Assembly: GCF_000425285.1 (NCBI RefSeq)
Contig: NZ_AUDD01000016.1
Span: 1-60,162 of the forward strand
Direction of reading: 5' to 3'
Source of the DNA: Acidipropionibacterium jensenii DSM 20535
GTDB lineage: Bacteria; Actinomycetota; Actinomycetes; Propionibacteriales; Propionibacteriaceae
Length of the DNA: 60,162 nucleotides
Shown: positions 45,332 to 58,140 of the stretch, one piece after another
Position numbering within the stretch: the first letter of the stretch is position 1
Layout: every line of letters starts with the position of its first letter
Made by a program: the position numbers and the translations under genes
The notes under the pieces: generated by a model
Database searches by the model: none
Told to the model about the DNA's origin: nothing
What the model saw: the letters and a program-made list of their open reading frames with translations, nothing else

Positions 45332-46344
45332 ACGAGGGTCTCGCCCTTGTCGATCGCCGGGGTGGCATTGCCGTTCGGGTAGGCCTGGGCCGGCGGGACG
45401 ATGAGCATCACCCGGGAGCCGACGGTCTGGCCCGCCAGCCCCTTCTTCCAGCCCTCGATGACCCCGGACATCTGACCGGTCACCGCACTGCCGGAGTAGC
45501 CGTCCTCGATGAGGCTTCCGGTGGACCAGGCCCAGGTGCGGTACTTGACCTGGATGACGTCGGAGGCGCTGACCTTGGCCCCGTCGCCCTTGATGAGGGG
45601 CTGGGTGACCAGCGAGGTCGGCTTGGTGGCCTTCCCGGTGGTGGCGGTGGGGATGTTGTTCTTCACGGTGACGGTCGGCAGCCCGGCGGGCGGGGTGACC
45701 GCGGTGCCGGTGGCCGTCTCGAAGGAGGTGTCGAGAATGTCGACGACGAAGATCAGCGAGTCGCCCTTGGCGATCCCGACCTGGGGGTTGCCGCCCTGGG
45801 AGTCATAGGCGTCGGAGCCGGGCATCATCACGAGCACCCGGTCGCCGACCTTGTGGCCCTTCAGGCCCTTCTGGAAGCCGGGCACGACCTGGCTCAGCGG
45901 GAAGCTGGTGGGCTTGCCGCGGGAGAAGCTGGAGTCGAAGGACTTGCCGGTGCGGGCGTTGACGCCCTCGTAGTTGATCCGCACGGTCGCGTCGTCGGAG
46001 ACCGTGCGACCGGATCCGGCGGTGAGCACCTTCGAGGTGGTCGCGGCGATCTTGAGGGGCCACTTCGCGGTGACGGTCGGCTTCTTGCCCGCCGCCCCCG
46101 TGACGGTGATCGCATCGAGGCTGGTGATCGTGGTGGCCGGCTTCGTCGGGGTGGCGGAGACCGACGGGCTGGGCGTGGCCGAGGCGGAGGGGGAGACGGC
46201 CGCCGAACTCGCCGACGGTGTCGGCGTCGCCTTGCTGGAGGAACTGTCGGAGCTGCAGGCCGTCAGGCCCAGGGCCGCCACGCACAGCAGGGCGGTCAGC
46301 CCTGCGGCCGTGGTCCGGCGGGAACGGAAGGCACGAGAGATCAC
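45292..46344 (-). CDS. FKBP-type peptidyl-prolyl isomerase lipoprotein, two domains
   Basis: A secreted lipoprotein of about 350 residues. After an Arg-rich start and a hydrophobic helix comes the lipobox LTAC, then a long Ser/Thr/Pro/Ala linker, then two FKBP domains (first with INYEGVNARTGKSFDSS and PGFQKGLKGHKVGDRVLVMMP; second with VKYRTWAWSTGSLIEDGYS and EGWKKGLAGQTVGSRVMLIVPP). It should catalyse prolyl isomerisation in exported proteins. The start is uncertain: I choose the GTG at 46344 because TAACGT ends seven bases upstream; the frame is open to 46380. Confidence 0.88.
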   Translation of the reverse strand: MISRAFRSRRTTAAGLTALLCVAALGLTACSSDSSSSKATPTPSASSAAVSPSASATPSPSVSATPTKPATTITSLDAITVTGAAGKKPTVTAKWPLKIAATTSKVLTAGSGRTVSDDATVRINYEGVNARTGKSFDSSFSRGKPTSFPLSQVVPGFQKGLKGHKVGDRVLVMMPGSDAYDSQGGNPQVGIAKGDSLIFVVDILDTSFETATGTAVTPPAGLPTVTVKNNIPTATTGKATKPTSLVTQPLIKGDGAKVSASDVIQVKYRTWAWSTGSLIEDGYSGSAVTGQMSGVIEGWKKGLAGQTVGSRVMLIVPPAQAYPNGNATPAIDKGETLVYVVDILFAEPAS

Positions 46345-46449
46345 CCGGTGCACGTTACCCGAGGCGACGGCCCGCCGCACCCGGGGCAGACCCTGCTCGG
46401 CGGTCGACGAACCAGTTCACAGGCGGTTGCGAACGCCTGGACGCCGTTC

Positions 46450-47190
46450 TCACAGATCGACGAGATCGAACAGCTTGCCCAGCTCCTCGCGACTCAGCGG
46501 ACGCATGTCGCCGACTCCGAGACGGCCCACCCGCACCGGGCCGATGGCGGTCCGGGAGAGTCGGCGCACCGGGTGGGCGACCGAGTCCATCATGCGCCGG
46601 ACGATGCGGTTGCGCCCCTCGTGGAGGCTGATCTCGACCAGGGACTTCATCTCGGAGGCCTGCACCAGTCGCACCGAGTCGGGGTGTACCGGGCCGTCCT
46701 CCAGGGTCAACCCCTTGGTGAGCCGCCTGATGACCTTGTCGTCGACGAATCCCTCGACCTCGGCGAGATAACTCTTGAGCACCTTGTAGGAGGGGTGGGT
46801 CATCCGGTGGGCGAACTCGCCGTCATTGGTGAGGAGGATGAGCCCCTCGGTCTCGGTGTCCAGACGCCCGACGTGGAAGAGTCGCTCGTGGTTCGGGACC
46901 CCCTCCAGATCCGCCAGGCAGGCCCGCCCGTCCGGGTCATCCATCGTGGAGACCACTCCGCGCGGCTTGTTGAGCACGTAGTAGAGGTGGCGTCGGGCGG
47001 TCGGGATCCGCGATCCGTCGACGCGGATCTCGTCGTGCTCGGGGTCGACGCGGCGGCCCTGGACGATGACGATCTCGCCGTTGACCTCGACCCGGCCCTC
47101 ATCGATCATCTCCTCGGCGGCTCGCCGGGAGGCGACGCCGGCCTGGGCGAGGACCTTCTGGAGCCGGACTCCCTGTTTCACGTCGGTCAT
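46450..47190 (-). CDS. rluB: 23S rRNA pseudouridine synthase, RluB family
   Basis: Pseudouridine synthase of the RsuA/RluB branch, 246 residues. An N-terminal S4 RNA-binding domain (about 7-60) precedes the catalytic domain with the aspartate D111 in GRLDTETEGL. Start at 47190 after AGGAG. It lies at the end of the xerD-parA run, as in many Actinobacteria. Whether the target is the usual 23S site cannot be told from sequence. Confidence 0.93.
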   Translation of the reverse strand: MTDVKQGVRLQKVLAQAGVASRRAAEEMIDEGRVEVNGEIVIVQGRRVDPEHDEIRVDGSRIPTARRHLYYVLNKPRGVVSTMDDPDGRACLADLEGVPNHERLFHVGRLDTETEGLILLTNDGEFAHRMTHPSYKVLKSYLAEVEGFVDDKVIRRLTKGLTLEDGPVHPDSVRLVQASEMKSLVEISLHEGRNRIVRRMMDSVAHPVRRLSRTAIGPVRVGRLGVGDMRPLSREELGKLFDLVDL

Positions 47191-47217
47191 GGGTTCTCCT
47201 GTTCGTGTGTGGGTGGC

Positions 47218-47682
47218 TCAGCGACTGAGCCGGGCCACCAGGGCCGATGACTCGGCGCTGGTGTCCAGATCGGCGAGCGCGATGGCGATCGCCTCCCGGA
47301 CGATGCGACCCCGGTCTGCGCTGATGCCGTGAGCCTTGAGGGCCACCCGGGCGGTCTCCAGGGCGATGAGCTCGCCGGTGCTGACGTAGACGGTGATCTT
47401 CTCGTCGTGGCGGACCCTGCCGGTCACCGACCGGGATCTGCCGGCCCTTCGTGCGGTATCTGCTGATTGTGCGGTACCGGCGGGTTGGGCGGTACCGGCG
47501 GGTTGCGCAGCGGCTCTCCTCGCAGTGGCACTGCTCCCGGCACTGCGGTGTGCGGAGTCGTCGGGATCCTGCTCCCCGATCGGCTCGGGATCCTGGTCGT
47601 GGGGCCGGTCAGCGGACCTGTGGCGGGGGGTCCGGACCGGTGTGGTGGGGCGGAAGAGTTCATCGGCTCCCGGAAGGCTCAC
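47218..47682 (-). CDS. ParA-coupled ribbon-helix-helix protein
   Basis: A 154-residue protein whose GTG start overlaps the parA stop as GTGA. The first 90 residues are disordered, with Arg/Asp/Pro-rich sequence and tandem PAGTAQ units. The last 60 residues fit a ribbon-helix-helix DNA-binding fold: a short beta strand EKITVYVS (94-101), helix ELIALETARVALKAH, a turn, and helix GRIVREAIAIALADL. Small RHH proteins next to ParA are the centromere-binding partners (ParG-like) in type Ib plasmid partition. The fold and role are inferred by pattern; I do not recognise a named family. Confidence 0.72.
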   Translation of the reverse strand: MSLPGADELFRPTTPVRTPRHRSADRPHDQDPEPIGEQDPDDSAHRSAGSSATARRAAAQPAGTAQPAGTAQSADTARRAGRSRSVTGRVRHDEKITVYVSTGELIALETARVALKAHGISADRGRIVREAIAIALADLDTSAESSALVARLSR

Positions 47683-48599
47683 CCGACGTGGCAACGGTGC
47701 AGCACCTCCTTGGCGAGGTCGCGGTAGGCCTTGGCCCCCGGCGAGGAGGAGGCGTAGGTGGTGATGGGCTCCCCGGCGACGGTGGTCTCGGGGAACTTCA
47801 CGGTGCGCTTGATGACGGTGTGGAAGACGACCTCGCCGAAGGCCTGGACGACCCTCTCCATCACCTCGCGGGCGTGCAGGGTGCGGGGATCGAACATGGT
47901 TCCCAGGATGCCAAGGATCTTGAGATCGGGATTGAGCCGGTCCTGCACCTTCTCGATCGTGTCGGTGAGCAGGGCGACGCCGCGCAGCGCGAAGAACTCG
48001 CACTCCAGCGGCATGATGACGTAGTCGGAGGCGGTCAGGGCGTTGATGGTGAGCAGCCCCAGGGAGGGCGCGCAGTCGATGAGGATGACGTCGTACTCGC
48101 CACGGACCTTGTCGATGACTCTCTTGAGGGTCTGCTCGCGTGCCACCTCGGAGACCAGCTGGACCTCGGCCGCCGACAGGTCGATGTTGGCGGGGAGCAG
48201 ATCCATCCCGTTGATGACGGTCTCCTGGATGACGTCCTCGACGCGATCCCGGTTCGACAGCAGCAGGTTGTAGATGCTGATCTCGAGGTTGTGCGGGTTG
48301 ATCCCCAGCCCCACCGACAGGGACCCCTGGGGGTCGAAGTCGACCAGCAGCACCTTCCGGCCGTACTCGGCCAGAGCGGCGCCGAGGTTGATGGTGGTGG
48401 TCGTCTTGCCGACCCCGCCCTTCTGGTTGCACATCGAGATCACCAGGGCGTGCTTGGGCCCGCCGGGCACCGGCTGCGGCTCGGGAATGTCTGGGATCGG
48501 TCGACCAGTCGGTCCGATGTCGTGCTCAGCGGCCTCGGCGGCCTCCTTGCCGGGAGCCGGTACGTGGAAGATCTCCTCCTGATCCGTCGCCTCGGCCAC
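47679..48599 (-). CDS. ParA-family ATPase (PldP/Soj-like)
   Basis: Deviant Walker ATPase of about 306 residues. KGGVGKT is at 60-66, the Walker A' pattern of ParA/MinD, with DFDPQGS and LIDCAPSLGLLTINAL after it. A 48-residue acidic/Pro-rich N-terminal extension precedes the domain. The equivalent gene next to xerD is Rv1708 in M. tuberculosis and pldP in Corynebacterium, a ParA-like division protein distinct from the origin-linked ParA. I prefer the GTG at 48599, which follows AGGAAGG; a GTG at 48641 would add 14 residues. Coupled by GTGA to the RHH gene. Confidence 0.87.
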   Translation of the reverse strand: MAEATDQEEIFHVPAPGKEAAEAAEHDIGPTGRPIPDIPEPQPVPGGPKHALVISMCNQKGGVGKTTTTINLGAALAEYGRKVLLVDFDPQGSLSVGLGINPHNLEISIYNLLLSNRDRVEDVIQETVINGMDLLPANIDLSAAEVQLVSEVAREQTLKRVIDKVRGEYDVILIDCAPSLGLLTINALTASDYVIMPLECEFFALRGVALLTDTIEKVQDRLNPDLKILGILGTMFDPRTLHAREVMERVVQAFGEVVFHTVIKRTVKFPETTVAGEPITTYASSSPGAKAYRDLAKEVLHRCHVG

Positions 48600-48656
48600 C
48601 TGGGACCCTTCCTCTCGCCTCGTGTCGGACCCGGGTTGCACCGGGCTGGCTCAACA

Positions 48657-49636
48657 CTAGTCGGTGGTGCCCACGGGTGTCGTGGGGCCATCCCTCTCGT
48701 CACTGCTGAGCGCGCGGGGGTGACTGGACCGGTAGACCTCGCGCAGATGCTCGACGGTGACCAGCGTGTAGATCTGGGTGGTGGTGACCGAGGCGTGTCC
48801 CAGCAGCTCCTGGACCACCCGGACGTCGGCTCCGCCGTCGAGCAGGTGGGTGGCGAAGGAGTGCCGCAGGCTGTGCGGCGACAGGTGCTCGGTGATCCCG
48901 GCGCGCTGCCCGGCGCGCTGGATCACCGCCCAGGCGCTCTGCCGCGACAGCCGGCCCCCGCGCTGGTTGAGCAGCAGGGCCGGGGCGGCCGGGGCGCTGC
49001 CGGACCCGTGCGAGGCGGCCCACCCCGGTCGGCCGCGCACCAACCACCCGCGGACCGCGTCGGCGGCGTAGCTGCCCAGCGGCACGACGCGCTCCCTGCC
49101 CCCCTTGCCGAACAGTCGCAGTCCCTGCTGCGGGTCGGACAGCACCGGGGTGAGGTCATCGACGTCCAGGGAGCAGACCTCCGAGACCCTGGCCCCGGTG
49201 CCGTAGAGCAGCTCGAGCAGGGCACGGTCGCGCAGCCCCTCGACGGTGGTGGTGTCGCACGAGTCCAGCAGCGCCTCCACCGACTCGATGCTCAGGGCCT
49301 TGGGCAGACGGCGGGGGCGGGCTCCCGGGGAGACCTCGTGGGCGACGTCGAGGCCGACCCGTCCCTCGGCCAGGGCGAAGGCGTGCAGGTTGCGCACCGC
49401 GACCACCGCGCGACTCACCGAGGCCGGCGCCAGATCCCGGCGCGCGAGGTCCCGGGAGAACTCCGAGACGTCGACTGCGCTCACCTGGGCCAGATCCGTC
49501 AGTCCGCGGCCGGCCAGGAAGTGGCGGTACCGGTCCAGGTCGCGGCGGTAGGCCGCCACCGTGTTGTCGGACAGCCCTCTCTCCACCGCCAGGTGGGACA
49601 GGTAGTCGACGACCAGGTCATCGACCGAGGCGTCGC

Positions 49637-49640
<4 letters not shown>
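48657..49640 (-). CDS. xerD: tyrosine recombinase XerD
   Basis: Site-specific recombinase that resolves chromosome dimers at dif with XerC, activated by FtsK (also in this window). The N-terminal SAM-like core-binding domain spans about 5-95. Catalytic residues are all present: R151, K179, H256, R259, H282 and the nucleophile Y291 in TQIYTLV. Length 327 residues. Its ATG overlaps the stop of the Nudix gene. Context (pyrG-Nudix-xerD-parA) is the conserved chromosomal xerD locus, so this is not a phage integrase. Confidence 0.94.
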
Positions 49641-53856
<4,216 letters not shown>

Positions 53857-53860
<4 letters not shown>

Positions 53861-54816
53861 GCGCCGGTATCGCCCTCGCTCTGGCGCCACCCCTCGACGG
53901 GCAGCGCGAACTTCTTGACCAGTCGCGAGGTGAAGGGCTGCTCGGCCAGCCGGGCGATCCTCAACCGTTGCGGGTGGCGGGTGACGGTGATCCGTCGTCC
54001 CGGCATGAGGTCGAAGCTCCGACGGCCGTCGCACCACAGCACCCCGGAGTCGGACCCGGCCGGCTGCAGGTCCAGGTCGACACGGGCCTCGGGGCTGAGC
54101 ACCATGGGGCGGGCGAACAGTGCGTGGGCGCACAGCGGGAGCATCAGCATGGCGTCCAGATCGGGCCACATCACCGGTCCGCCGGCCGAGAAGGCGTAGG
54201 CGGTGGAGCCGGTCGGGGTGGCGACCAGCACCCCGTCGCAGCTCCAGCGCTGGACGGGTAGTTCGTCGATCGAGGCCAGCACGTCGAGCATCCTGCGGCG
54301 GGCGGCCTTCTCCAGGCTGAGCTCGTTGACCGCGAAGGAGCGCCACAGCTGGTCGCCGTGGTGGTCCAGCACCCGCACGTCGAGCACCAGGCGGTCCTCG
54401 ACGGTGTAGTCGCGGGCGCAGACCTTGCGGACCAGGGTGCTCATGTCGGAGCGCTCCAGTTCGGCGAGGAAGCCCACATGGCCCAGGTTGACCCCGAGCA
54501 TCGGCACCTGGTGCGGCAGGGACCACTCGGCGGCCCGGAGGATGGTGCCGTCCCCGCCGAAGACGACGACCGCCTCGATGTCGTGACTGCGCTGGGACAG
54601 GTTGACCAGATCGACCCCGGGCAGCCGTGCACCGAGCTGGGCGTGCTGCTCGTCGATGACCAGGCAGACGATTCCGCGCTCATCCATCGCCCGGATGAAC
54701 TCGGCGGCGGCGTCGAAGGCCTCCTGGCGGTAGGCGTGGGAGAGGACCACCACCGCACGCGACCGGTCGGACACGCGGACCGTGCCCACAGGGGAAGTGC
54801 TCTTCTGGGACGTCAC
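53857..54816 (-). CDS. nadK: NAD kinase
   Basis: Makes NADP from NAD with ATP or polyphosphate. GGDGT at 87-91 is the catalytic loop, NELSLEK and TPTGSTAYAFSAGGP are the NAD-binding segments. Length 319 residues. Start is a GTG at 54816 preceded at six bases by TAGTCT, without a Shine-Dalgarno, so a promoter may lie directly upstream. In many Actinobacteria tlyA precedes nadK; here the biotin importer stands in that position. Confidence 0.95.
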
Positions 54817-54903
54817 GGACCCAGACTAGCTTTCCCGCTGCGACATCCGGTCGATGCCGGCCGGTCCGGGCCCCTTCACCTCAGCGTGGCCGAACCACCG
54901 GGG

Positions 54904-55557
54904 TCACCGCACGCCCGCCCTGATCTGCGGTTCGTCGCCGAGACCGCGGGCACGCAGCGCGTCGCCGACCTCCAGGGCGTGACCCACGATCCCGACGATC
55001 ACCGGGACCACGAATCGCCACGAGGAGCGTTCCATCCCGCGGGCCCGCGCGGAGTCGCGCACCGACAGGAAGGATCCCAGCAGGTAGGGGACGGTGGCCC
55101 ACATCAGGGTCACCGCCAGGGCCACCTTCTCGGGGCTGACGCCCAGCGGCCGCAGGATCCTCGCGAAGCCGGCGATGGCGTCCATCAGGGTGTCGGTGGA
55201 GGTGGTGCAGGTCAGCATCCTGGCCATGTAGAGACAGGCCATCAGGGAGGCGACGTAGACCACCCCGCGCTGCCAGGTGTTGAAGACGACGTGATAGCCG
55301 AGGATCAGCCCGTTCATGATCCACAGTGCGGTGCCGATCCGCAGGGCCAGGCGCCGGGGAAGCCGTGCCACCACCAGGACGATGACCACCGCCGCCGCCA
55401 GACAGACCAGGGAGAACCACCAGATCCGCAGGATGAAGGGGAGCACCCCGACCACCACGAGCATCAGGTACTTGGCCCAGACCGGCATCCGGTGCGCCGG
55501 GGTGTGGCCCGGAACGTAGACGCCGAGGTAGCGCTCAACGTCCCCCTGGCCGTTCAC
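54904..55557 (-). CDS. bioN: biotin ECF transporter transmembrane protein BioN
   Basis: T-component (EcfT) of the biotin importer. About five membrane helices and the two cytosolic coupling motifs ending in Ala-Arg-Gly: SARARGME and DALRARGLGD, which contact the ATPase. Length 217 residues. GTG start at 55557 overlaps the bioM stop as GTGA. The open frame continues upstream only as shadow of bioM. Confidence 0.9.
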   Translation of the reverse strand: MNGQGDVERYLGVYVPGHTPAHRMPVWAKYLMLVVVGVLPFILRIWWFSLVCLAAAVVIVLVVARLPRRLALRIGTALWIMNGLILGYHVVFNTWQRGVVYVASLMACLYMARMLTCTTSTDTLMDAIAGFARILRPLGVSPEKVALAVTLMWATVPYLLGSFLSVRDSARARGMERSSWRFVVPVIVGIVGHALEVGDALRARGLGDEPQIRAGVR

Positions 55558-56285
55558 GGCCGTGCTCCGTCGCCGGCCGGCGCCATCGTCATCCGTTCCC
55601 GGTAGCGCTGGATGACCGGGCCCGGTGCACCGTCGTCGACGATGCGTCCGTTCTCGACGGCCAGCACCCGGTCCATCGTCGAGGCCAGGTCCAGATCGTG
55701 GGTGGAGCACAGGATCTGCTGGTCCAGTGCGTCGAAGGCGCGCCTGAGCTGCTCGCGGTTGCGCAGATCCAGCAGGGTGGTGGGCTCGTCGGCGATGATG
55801 ATGGTCGGCTCGACGGCCAGCACGCTGGCCAGGGCGACCAGCTGCCGCTCTCCCCCGGACAGATCGTGGACGCTGCGGGTGGCGATGTCGGACAGCCCGC
55901 GGTCGGCGAGCAGCTCCAGGGCCAGACGGTGCCGGTCGGCGCGCCGCCTCACCCGGGGGCGCAGACTGAGCTCGACGTCAGCCAGCGGTGTCGACATCAC
56001 GAGTTGGGAGCGAGGGTCGGTGAAGATGTAGCCGGCCTGTCGTCGGGCCCTGCGAGGATCTCGCACCGGGTCGACGCCGTCGGCCAGCACGATCCCGGTG
56101 GTGGGTGCCACCAGCCCGTTGACCATTCGCAGCAGGGTCGACTTGCCGGCGCCGTTGGGGCCGATGACGGCGACTCGGCGCTCGGGCAGGCTGAGGTTGA
56201 CGTCGGCGAGGATGGTCACCTGGCGGTGCTCCCCGGCGATGTCGTACTCGTCGACGGCCAGGCCGACCTCGCTGAACTCAATCAC
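55554..56285 (-). CDS. bioM: biotin ECF transporter ATPase BioM
   Basis: ABC-type ATPase of the ECF importer. Walker A GPNGAGKST (42-50), a Q-loop in DPRSQLVM, signature LSGGERQ, Walker B IIIADEPTT and the switch His in STHDLD. Length 243 residues. The GTG start at 56285 overlaps the end of bioY by eight bases. The trio bioY-bioM-bioN is a known dedicated biotin system, mostly found with bioY first as here. Confidence 0.92.
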   Translation of the reverse strand: MIEFSEVGLAVDEYDIAGEHRQVTILADVNLSLPERRVAVIGPNGAGKSTLLRMVNGLVAPTTGIVLADGVDPVRDPRRARRQAGYIFTDPRSQLVMSTPLADVELSLRPRVRRRADRHRLALELLADRGLSDIATRSVHDLSGGERQLVALASVLAVEPTIIIADEPTTLLDLRNREQLRRAFDALDQQILCSTHDLDLASTMDRVLAVENGRIVDDGAPGPVIQRYRERMTMAPAGDGARP

Positions 56286-57018
56286 CGGCCGCTGCTCGCA
56301 AGCCCCGTCGGGGAGCCGGCATCAGCCGCGGGAAAGCCGTGAAGACGGCGACCGCGATGATCACCACCAGCACCGCCTTGACCAGATCGACGGCCATGAA
56401 CAGGCCGTTGGCCGCCACCGCGACCCGCAGGGACATGCCGGCGTTGATCATCATCCCGGCAACCCCGAAGGCGTAGATGACGACCATGTCGACCAGGGCG
56501 ACCAGGTACAGCAGGATCGGCAGCACACTGCGCCGCGGCCGGGACCGCAGCACCGCGGTGGCCAGCGCACCGGCCACGAAGGCGCCGAAGAAGTATCCGA
56601 GGAGGAATCCGCCGGAGGCTCCGAAAAGCACCCCGGGTCCACTCGTCTGGCCGGAGAAGACCGGCAGACCGAGCAGGCCGACCACCAGGTAGAGGCCGAC
56701 GGCCGCGCCGCCCCGCAGCGACCCGAGGATCATCGGGGCCGCCATCACGGCGATCATCTGCAGGGCGAAGGGCACCGCACCGATCGCGAACAACGGGGGA
56801 ATGATCGCCAGCACGGCAATGAGGGCCGCGAAGACCGCGATCAGGGCGATGTCGGTGGCCTCGAATCCTCGCTTCGCCGGTGCGGTGCGAGCCGGTTCGG
56901 GAGCCCTTGGGATGCCGCGCGACCCCTGGCCCGGCACCGCGGGCCCACCGGCCGATCCGTTGTGCAGATAGTCGGTGCCCGACGCACGCGTCGAGTCGGT
57001 TGCCGATGGGTCGGCCAT
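56278..57018 (-). CDS. bioY: biotin transporter substrate-binding subunit BioY
   Basis: S-component that binds biotin in the membrane. Six hydrophobic helices and the family features PFALQMIAVMAAP, GLLGLPVFSG, and the GPGVLFGASGGFLLGYFFGAF block that lines the biotin site. Length 246 residues, with a 50-residue hydrophilic N-terminal extension. The ATG at 57018 has AGGAGG upstream. A BioQ-like palindrome precedes it. No bio biosynthetic gene is in the window, so uptake may be the main biotin source (inference). Confidence 0.93.
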   Translation of the reverse strand: MADPSATDSTRASGTDYLHNGSAGGPAVPGQGSRGIPRAPEPARTAPAKRGFEATDIALIAVFAALIAVLAIIPPLFAIGAVPFALQMIAVMAAPMILGSLRGGAAVGLYLVVGLLGLPVFSGQTSGPGVLFGASGGFLLGYFFGAFVAGALATAVLRSRPRRSVLPILLYLVALVDMVVIYAFGVAGMMINAGMSLRVAVAANGLFMAVDLVKAVLVVIIAVAVFTAFPRLMPAPRRGLRAAAGD

Positions 57019-57088
57019 GATGCCCTCCTGATGGCACGGGTGGACCCAGTCGTGGGGACCGGGTCGGCAGACATCATAGCCGACCGCC

Positions 57089-57103
57089 CTGAACAGTGTT
57101 CAG
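57089..57103 (-). promoter_or_regulatory. BioQ-like operator upstream of bioYMN
   Basis: CTGAACAGTGTTCAG is a perfect 15-base palindrome containing TGAAC-N3-GTTCA, very close to the BioQ consensus known from corynebacteria and mycobacteria (TGAAC-N3-GTTAC). A TATGAT -10 box lies 11 bases downstream on the minus strand, so a bound repressor would cover the -35 region. The site overlaps the last codons of the upstream phosphatase gene. Binding is inferred. Confidence 0.7.
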
Positions 57104-58140
57104 TGGACCAGGTCGAGGACCGCCAGTCCGTCGTGGGATCCGGTCCCACGGCCCGACCAGACCAGGGCCAGAACCGCCGCCAGGCAGTCGATCTGGGCGT
57201 CCAGCTCGGACCCGGCCGGACCGTCGACCTGCACGAGGCCGTCCACCACTGCGGCCCTGCCGTTCCGGCACGCTGCGCGATCACCGTCGATGACCGCCTC
57301 GCGCGGTGGATCCAGCAGCCCCGAGACGTCCTTGGCGATGTGCTCGGGACGCGACTGGGGGTCGGCGTCGAGCAGATCGTGCTTGCCGTGGGCTCCGGAG
57401 AACACGAACATCGAGCCCATCGAGGCGCGGTTGGCCCCGAGCATGTCGGTGTCCAGCCGGTCGCCGACAAAGACCGGGTGGGTGCAGCCCAGACGGGCGA
57501 CCGTGGCATCCAGCAGGGGGCGGTGCGGCTTGCCGGCGATCACCGGCTCGACATCGACGGTGGCACCGACCGCTGCGAGTTGGACCCCGACGCCGGGGAC
57601 GATGCCCCGGTCGGTGGGTCTGGTCATGTCCGGATTGGCCCCGTACCAGGCGGCTCCGTGCTGAACGGCCAGGCCGGCTTCGACGAGCAGGGACCAGGGC
57701 ATCTGGGGGTGATAGCCCTGGATCACCGCCACCGGGTTCTCGTCGGCGGTCCACACCGGTTCCAGGCCTCGTGCGCGCGCCTCGTCGGCCAGCGCCTCGG
57801 TGCCGGCGATCAGGACGCGTGCTCCGCGGGGAAGCCGGGACGCCGCCAGGTCGGTGATCGCCTCCCCGGAGGAGACGATGTCGTTGCGGGTGACGTCCAT
57901 GCCCATGCCCCGCAGCACATCGGCGACCACGGTGGTGCTGCGCGCGGCGTTGTTGGTCACGAAACCGACCTTCACCCCGTGGGCGAGCAGCTTCTCGACG
58001 GTCGGAGGTGCGGCCGGGACCGGGTGGGGACCCAGGTAGATCACCCCGTCCAGGTCGAACAGGGCCGCGTCGTAGTGGTCGATCAACGGCTGACCGACGG
58101 GATCCTGCTGTGCCATTCGGGGGTTGACGTCGTCACTCAT
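57100..58140 (-). CDS. HAD superfamily class IIA phosphatase
   Basis: NagD/PGP-like phosphatase of 346 residues; the mycobacterial counterpart in this locus (Rv1692) is a glycerol-3-phosphate phosphatase. Motif I is DLDGVIY with nucleophile D29 and acid D31, motif II TNNAAR, motif III lysine in GKPHRPLL, motif IV GDRLDTD. The C2 cap lies between motifs II and III. The ATG overlaps the stop of the TPR gene. Substrate assignment is by synteny only. Confidence 0.88.
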   Translation of the reverse strand: MSDDVNPRMAQQDPVGQPLIDHYDAALFDLDGVIYLGPHPVPAAPPTVEKLLAHGVKVGFVTNNAARSTTVVADVLRGMGMDVTRNDIVSSGEAITDLAASRLPRGARVLIAGTEALADEARARGLEPVWTADENPVAVIQGYHPQMPWSLLVEAGLAVQHGAAWYGANPDMTRPTDRGIVPGVGVQLAAVGATVDVEPVIAGKPHRPLLDATVARLGCTHPVFVGDRLDTDMLGANRASMGSMFVFSGAHGKHDLLDADPQSRPEHIAKDVSGLLDPPREAVIDGDRAACRNGRAAVVDGLVQVDGPAGSELDAQIDCLAAVLALVWSGRGTGSHDGLAVLDLVH

